DNA from: Reyranella sp.
Lineage (GTDB): Bacteria > Pseudomonadota > Alphaproteobacteria > Reyranellales > Reyranellaceae
DNA: 34,732 nucleotides
Assembly: GCF_004296935.1 (NCBI RefSeq)
Contig: NZ_SCVH01000139.1
Location: 1 to 34,732, forward strand
Reading direction: 5' to 3'
The notes under the pieces were generated by a model. The model saw nothing but the letters and a program-made list of their open reading frames with translations, was not told the origin of the DNA and ran no database searches. The translations under genes were made by a program, and so were the position numbers. Each line of letters starts with the position of its first letter. Position 1 is the stretch's first letter. Positions 29,440 to 34,732 of the stretch are shown piece after piece.

Positions 29440-30219
29440 CTACTTCTTCTTCAGCGCCTTCAAAATCTTCCCCGAGTCGGTCACGAAGCCGAAGCACTTC
29501 TTCACGTTCCAGATCGTGGCCTCGGTGCAGAAATCGGGCGAGGTCGTGGCGCAGCAGTCTTCCACAAGCACGCAGCCGTAGCCCAGGAAGTTGGCGTCGG
29601 TCAGGCTGTGCAGCACGCACTGGTCGGTATTGACGCCCGAGAACAGGGCAGTGCGGACGCCGAGATTGCGCAGGATCGAATCGAGCGGCGTGTCCCAGAA
29701 GCCGCTGATGCGGTGCTTGTCGACCTTGATGTCGTCCGGCTTCTGCTCGAGTTCGTCGACCACGGCGGCGGCCCACGAATCCTTCTGCAGCACCGGGGCG
29801 CCGCTGCCGGGCAGGGGATCGCCGAGGCCGATGCCGGTGCCTGCCGGCTTGTAGAGATGGATCTGGTTGGGCGGCATGTTGGCGAGGTCGGGCCGGTTGC
29901 CCCAGTTCACCCAGATCACGGGCATGCCGGCCTGGCGCAGGACGGGCAGGAGTTTTTGCAGCGGCTTGATCGGCTTGCGGTCCGGCGTGTAGTCGGCGCC
30001 CAGATAATCGACCCAGCCGCCCTTGGCGCAGAAGTCGTTCTGCATGTCGATCACGATCATGGCGCTGCGCTTGAGGTCGATCGTGATGTTCTGTGGCGCC
30101 GCCGCGATCCTGAGCGGCACTGGCCTGGCCGGCGTGGTCGCCATGTCGATATGGCCCGTATTGGCCCCCCAGACGTAGCCGGCGCGCGGCGCGCCCAGCG
30201 GATGCAGTTTGGTGGCCAT
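29440..30219 (-). CDS. Isochorismatase-fold cysteine hydrolase, RutB-like amidase
   Basis: A 259-residue cysteine amidohydrolase. The triad is D58 in VIDMQNDF, K168 in DKHRISGFWDTPLD and C201 in GVNTDQCV; the 33-residue K-to-C spacing equals that of RutB, and SGFWDTPLDSILRNLG and FSGVNTDQCVLHS match its core. RutB hydrolyses ureidoacrylate in pyrimidine breakdown; relatives hydrolyse N-carbamoylsarcosine, biuret and other ureido or amide compounds. An N-terminal extension of about 45 residues (MATKLHPLGAPRAGYVWG) precedes the fold and is unlike E. coli RutB. The ATG at 30219 has a strong GGGAGGG site. It is divergent from a sigma-54-driven BMP-type importer, which suggests shared use in nitrogen scavenging (inference). 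Confidence 0.87.
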   Translation of the reverse strand: MATKLHPLGAPRAGYVWGANTGHIDMATTPARPVPLRIAAAPQNITIDLKRSAMIVIDMQNDFCAKGGWVDYLGADYTPDRKPIKPLQKLLPVLRQAGMPVIWVNWGNRPDLANMPPNQIHLYKPAGTGIGLGDPLPGSGAPVLQKDSWAAAVVDELEQKPDDIKVDKHRISGFWDTPLDSILRNLGVRTALFSGVNTDQCVLHSLTDANFLGYGCVLVEDCCATTSPDFCTEATIWNVKKCFGFVTDSGKILKALKKK

Positions 30220-30274
30220 GAAATCCCTCCCGATGGTCCTGTGATTGTGGGGATCAAAGCAAGTTCCCTGCCAG

Positions 30275-30290
30275 TTGGCACGGCGATTGC
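30275..30290 (+). promoter_or_regulatory. Sigma-54 (RpoN) promoter
   Basis: TTGGCACG (30275-30282) and TTGC (30287-30290) with four bases between reproduce the -24/-12 consensus TGGCACG-N4-TTGC exactly, with GG at 30277-30278 and GC at 30289-30290. The expected transcript start near 30301 leaves a 35-base leader before the BMP-family gene at 30337, whose ribosome site is GAGGGGGAG. RpoN control needs an enhancer-binding activator such as NtrC; I do not see a clear NtrC site upstream. Confidence 0.85.
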
Positions 30291-30336
30291 GTGCTCCTTG
30301 TCCCGAGGAATGACGACAACGAGGGGGAGCACGACC

Positions 30337-31322
30337 ATGAACAAGTTCGATCGCCGTGGATTCTTGACTGGAACCGCCGGCGCCGCCGGTCTGGTGATGC
30401 TGGGCGGCCTCGCCGCACCGGTACGGGCCGCCGGCCCTTTGACAGTCGGTGTGCTGATCCCGGGCTCGAAGTCCGACAAGGGCTGGATGGAGTCGGGCTA
30501 TGACGGCCTGCAGGCCGCCGAGAAGAAGCTCGGCGCCAAGATCACCGTGAAATACATCGAGAACGTGAAGTTCGGCGACATGGAGCAGGTGCTGGTGGCG
30601 CTGGCCGGCAAGAACGAGCTGGTGATCGGCGTCGGCGGCCAGACCCAGGCCTCGGTCTTCAAGGTGGCGCCGCGCTTCCCCAAGGTGAAGTTCGCCATCA
30701 TCGGCGGCAACGCCGACCCCAAGAAGCCCGCCAACGTCTCGGGCTACGACGTCCGCCAGGCCGAGATCGGCTTCGTGGCCGGCGCCGCCGCCGCGATGCT
30801 GTCGAAGACCGGCGCCGTGTCCTACGTCGGCGGCCTCGAAATCCCCGCCATCAAGAACACCGGCATCGAATTCGGCAACGGCGCGCGCTACGTCAATCCG
30901 AAGATCAAGTACATCGAGAACTACACCGGCGACTTCGACGACGTCGCCAAGGCCAAGGAAGCCACGCTCGCCGCCATCTCCCAGGGTGCCGACGTGCACT
31001 ACCACATCCTCAACCTCGGCCTGCGCGGCATGGAGCAGGCGGCGCGCGAGAAGGGCACGCACGTGATCGGCAGCTACACAGACCGCTGCGGTACCGATCC
31101 GCTCTACGTCGCCTATTCGATCACCGGCGTCGGCTACCAGGTCGAGTACGCCATCGAGCAGGCCGCGGCCGGCACCTGGAAGCCCGAGTTCAAGCCCTTC
31201 GGCCTGGCGATGGGGCCGAAGTCCTCCGACATGGTGATCTGCAAGGGCACGCCCGAGCAGAAGGCCAAGCTCGAGGAGATCAAGAAGGATCTCCTGTCGG
31301 GCAAGATCAAGGTGCTCGACGC

Positions 31323-31326
<4 letters not shown>
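30337..31326 (+). CDS. BMP-family ABC transporter periplasmic binding protein (purine-nucleoside type)
   Basis: A 329-residue binding protein of the BMP/TmpC/YufN family. A twin-arginine signal is present (DRRGFLTG, hydrophobic core, cleavage near VRA-A). The mature opening GPLTVGVLIPGSKSDKGWMESGYDGLQAAEKKLG, with the invariant 'D-x-G-W...G' turn, and the later VSGYDVRQAEIGFVAGAAAAMLSKTG and GSYTDRCGTDPLYVAYSITG mark the family. Characterised members bind guanosine, adenosine or other purine nucleosides, although some carry other ligands. It is the first gene of a four-gene importer operon behind a sigma-54 promoter and is divergent from a RutB-like amidase gene. Its stop overlaps the next gene's probable CTG start. 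Confidence 0.93.
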
Positions 31327-32854
<1,528 letters not shown>

Positions 32855-32858
<4 letters not shown>

Positions 32859-33937
32859 CCGCGCTCGCGCTTCGTATGCCCGACCGCCGCCGGCTGATGG
32901 CGCTGTCGATTCCCTTTGCCGCCGTGATCGGCTCGATGGCGATCGGCCTGCTGCTGATCGCGATCAGCGGCAAGTCGGTGCCCGACGCCATCGAAGCCTT
33001 CCTCGATGGCGCCTTCGGCACCGCCTTCGCTTTCGGCGCTTCGATCAACCGCGCCGTGTCGCTGGCGCTGATTGGCCTTGGCTTCATCCTGGCCGCACGT
33101 GCCAACCTCACCAACGTGGGCGGCGAGGGCCAGATCGCCGTCGGCGGCATCGCGGCCACGGCGCTGGCACTCTGGCCGCCGATCGCCGGCCTGCCGCTGG
33201 GGCTTGCCGTGATCCTGCCGCTGCTGGCCGGCACGCTCGCCGGCGCGGTCTGGGGCGGCATCGCCGGCGTGATGAAAGTCCGCTTCGGCACCAACGAGGT
33301 GATCTCGACGCTCCTGCTGGGTTTTGTCGCCCTGCTGATGGTCTATTGGTGCGTGCAGTCGACGGCGCTGCTGCGCCAGCCGCAGACCTCGTCCTCGACC
33401 CTGCCGGAATCGCTGCCCATTCCCGATTCGACCAAGCTGCCAGGCCTCACCGGCGATCCCGAATCGCCGCTGCATATCGGCCTCGTCCTCTGCCTGCTGC
33501 TGGCGCTCGCCACGGCGGTCGTGCTGCAACGCTCGACCTTCGGCCTGCGCCTGCGCGCCATCGGCCTCAACGAACTGGCGGCGCGCCGCGCCGGCATGCC
33601 CGGCAGCCTCCTGCTGGTGGTGGCGCTCGGCATCGCCGGCGGATTCGGCGGGCTCACCGGCGCCATCATGCTGCAGGGCGAGCAGTTCTATCTCAAGGCG
33701 GGCTTCTCCTCGGGCTACGGCTTCGACGGGCTGGTCGTCGGTCTGCTGTCGCGCGGTTCCACCTTGGGTGTTCTGGCGGGCGCGCTGTTCTTCGGCTTCC
33801 TGCGTTCCGGCGGCATTTCCATGGAGATCATGGCGGGCGTGCCGTCGGCGCTCACCCTCGTCATCCAGGGCCTGATCGTGATCGCCGTCGCCGGTTCGGT
33901 GATCCTGGTCGAGAAGTTGGAAGGGGGAGCGCGCTGA
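32855..33937 (+). CDS. BMP-type ABC importer permease 1 (YufP-like)
   Basis: A 360-residue BPD_transp_2 family permease. The N-terminal helix (LMALSIPFAAVIGSMAIGLLLIAISG) is followed by the family signature 'ISLAL.GLGF.LAARANLTNVGGEGQIAVGGIAAT' and an array of about eight to nine further helices. KVRFGTNEVISTLLLGFVALLMV in the middle and LNELAARRAGMPGS near 240 are typical cytoplasmic contact regions. It pairs with the second permease to form the channel used by the BMP binding protein. It overlaps the ATPase stop by 4 bp (ATGA), and its stop overlaps the start of the second permease by one base (TGATG). Confidence 0.94.
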
Positions 33938-34732
33938 TGGAAGAGACGCTCGCCATCTTCATCGCCTCGACCTTGCGCCTCGCCATGCCGCTGATGCTGG
34001 CGGCCAGCGGCGAACTCGTGTCGGAGCGCGCGGGCGTCCTCAACCTCAGCCTCGAAGGCATGATGCTGACGGCCGCCTTCTTTGGCGCGCTCGGCTCGTG
34101 GGCAACCGGCAATCCCTTCCTCGGCGTCGGCTGCGCGGTGCTGGCCGCGGTCGCGCTCTCGGCCGTCCAGGCCTGGCTCAGCGTCAACCTGCGCGCCAAC
34201 CAGTTGGTGGTCGGCATCGGCTTCAATATCCTGGCGCTGGGCGCCACCACGCTCCTCTACCGCATCATCTTCGGCGGCCTGTCGCGCGAGGAGATCCCCG
34301 GCCTGCCCAAGCTTTCCGTGCCCGGCCTCAGCGATCTGCCGTTTGCCGGCACGGCGTTCTTCCAGCAGTCGGTCATCGTCTATTTCGGCTTCGGCCTCAT
34401 CCTGCTGATCTGGTGGATGCTGAACCAGACCTCGTTTGGCCTCGCCGTCCGTGCCGTCGGCGACGAGCCGCGCAGTGCCGACAAGGCCGGCATTCCCGTC
34501 GCGCGCACGCGGTGGCTGGCGGTGCTGATCACCGGCGCCATGGCGGGCATGGCCGGCGCCTTCATCTCGATCGCCGACATCCATACCTTCACCGAGAACA
34601 TGACCAATGGTGCGGGCTATCTCGCGCTGGCCGCCGTGATCTTCGGCGGCTGGAACGTCGGCCGCACCATCGCCGCCTGCCTGCTGTTCGGCGCGGCCAC
34701 GGCATTGCAGTTCCAGCTCCCGGCCATGGGTA
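33937..34732 (+). CDS. BMP-type ABC importer permease 2 (YufQ-like), cut by the window end
   Basis: 265 codons are present with no stop; the full protein is expected to be about 300-310 residues. It begins METLAIFIASTLRLAMPLMLAASGELVSERAGVLNLSLEGMM after one extra Glu (MEETL); the SERAGVLNLSLEGMM stretch is the defining signature of the second BMP-type permease. NLRANQLVVGIGFNILALG, FGLAVRAVGDEPRSADKAGIPVARTR and GGWNVGRTIAACLLFG follow in the expected order. The start is ATG at 33937, sharing one base with the previous stop. Any catabolic gene at the end of the operon would lie beyond the window. Confidence 0.94.
   Translation, partial: MEETLAIFIASTLRLAMPLMLAASGELVSERAGVLNLSLEGMMLTAAFFGALGSWATGNPFLGVGCAVLAAVALSAVQAWLSVNLRANQLVVGIGFNILALGATTLLYRIIFGGLSREEIPGLPKLSVPGLSDLPFAGTAFFQQSVIVYFGFGLILLIWWMLNQTSFGLAVRAVGDEPRSADKAGIPVARTRWLAVLITGAMAGMAGAFISIADIHTFTENMTNGAGYLALAAVIFGGWNVGRTIAACLLFGAATALQFQLPAMG

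Overview
The window is a dense stretch of chromosome from a high-GC Gram-negative bacterium, most likely an alphaproteobacterium. The evidence is strong G/C third-position bias, many periplasmic binding-protein transporters (Bug/TctC, NMT1-like, BMP and Ugp-like), an exporter of the NdvA/ChvA cyclic-glucan type, a divergent phenylalanine hydroxylase/Lrp pair, and intergenic hairpin repeats with CCTCCCCC/GGGGGAGG arms of a kind common in this class. A Reyranella- or Bradyrhizobiales-like host is my guess and is not shown by the sequence. I see no rRNA, tRNA, phage, integrase, transposase or CRISPR array. It reads as ordinary chromosome full of small-molecule uptake and catabolism genes.

Layout. 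1-3567: the tail of a 2-keto-4-pentenoate hydratase-type enzyme, a small lipoprotein, a crotonase that lacks both usual glutamates, a beta-carbonic anhydrase and a serine-glyoxylate-type aminotransferase. 3667-9596: a glutamate-1-semialdehyde-aminomutase-like enzyme, an SMP-30 lactonase-like protein, a RidA-fold protein behind an orphan TctC binding protein, and a large ADP-forming acyl-CoA synthetase. 9729-13260: amino-acid metabolism (phenylalanine 4-hydroxylase, Lrp-type regulator, threonine-dehydratase-like enzyme, M20 amidohydrolase). 13368-17770: a cyclic-glucan-type ABC exporter, then a three-gene NMT1/THI5-type ABC importer. 17771-18233 has no gene but holds a promoter-like sequence, a terminator-like hairpin, a composite repeat and an 11-bp direct repeat.

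18234-25367: a CodA-like amidohydrolase with an HpaI-type aldolase, divergent from an aldose epimerase/SDR pair that is followed by two unrecognised membrane proteins, one with a duplicated DUF3592-like unit; then an alpha/beta hydrolase and an MgtC/DUF4010 membrane protein. 25505-29430: a Ugp-like importer operon (two permeases, binding protein) ending in a GpdQ-like phosphodiesterase, with no ATPase. 29440-34732: a RutB-like amidase divergent from a BMP-type (purine-nucleoside-family) ABC importer operon. That operon has a textbook sigma-54 promoter and is cut off by the window end.

How the genes work together. Most of the window is scavenging: binding protein and permeases bring in a solute, and a neighbouring hydrolase, lyase or dehydrogenase processes it. 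The best-supported links are the Ugp-like importer with a glycerophosphodiesterase, and the sigma-54-driven BMP importer facing a ureido/amide hydrolase, which suggests nitrogen control. No single locus looks like a wholly new defence or mobile system. The most unusual signals are the multi-hairpin repeats whose arms supply the ribosome binding sites of two downstream genes, a probable CTG start in the BMP ATPase, catalytic-residue losses in the crotonase and the RidA protein, and the promoter-plus-hairpin unit near 17.8 kb.
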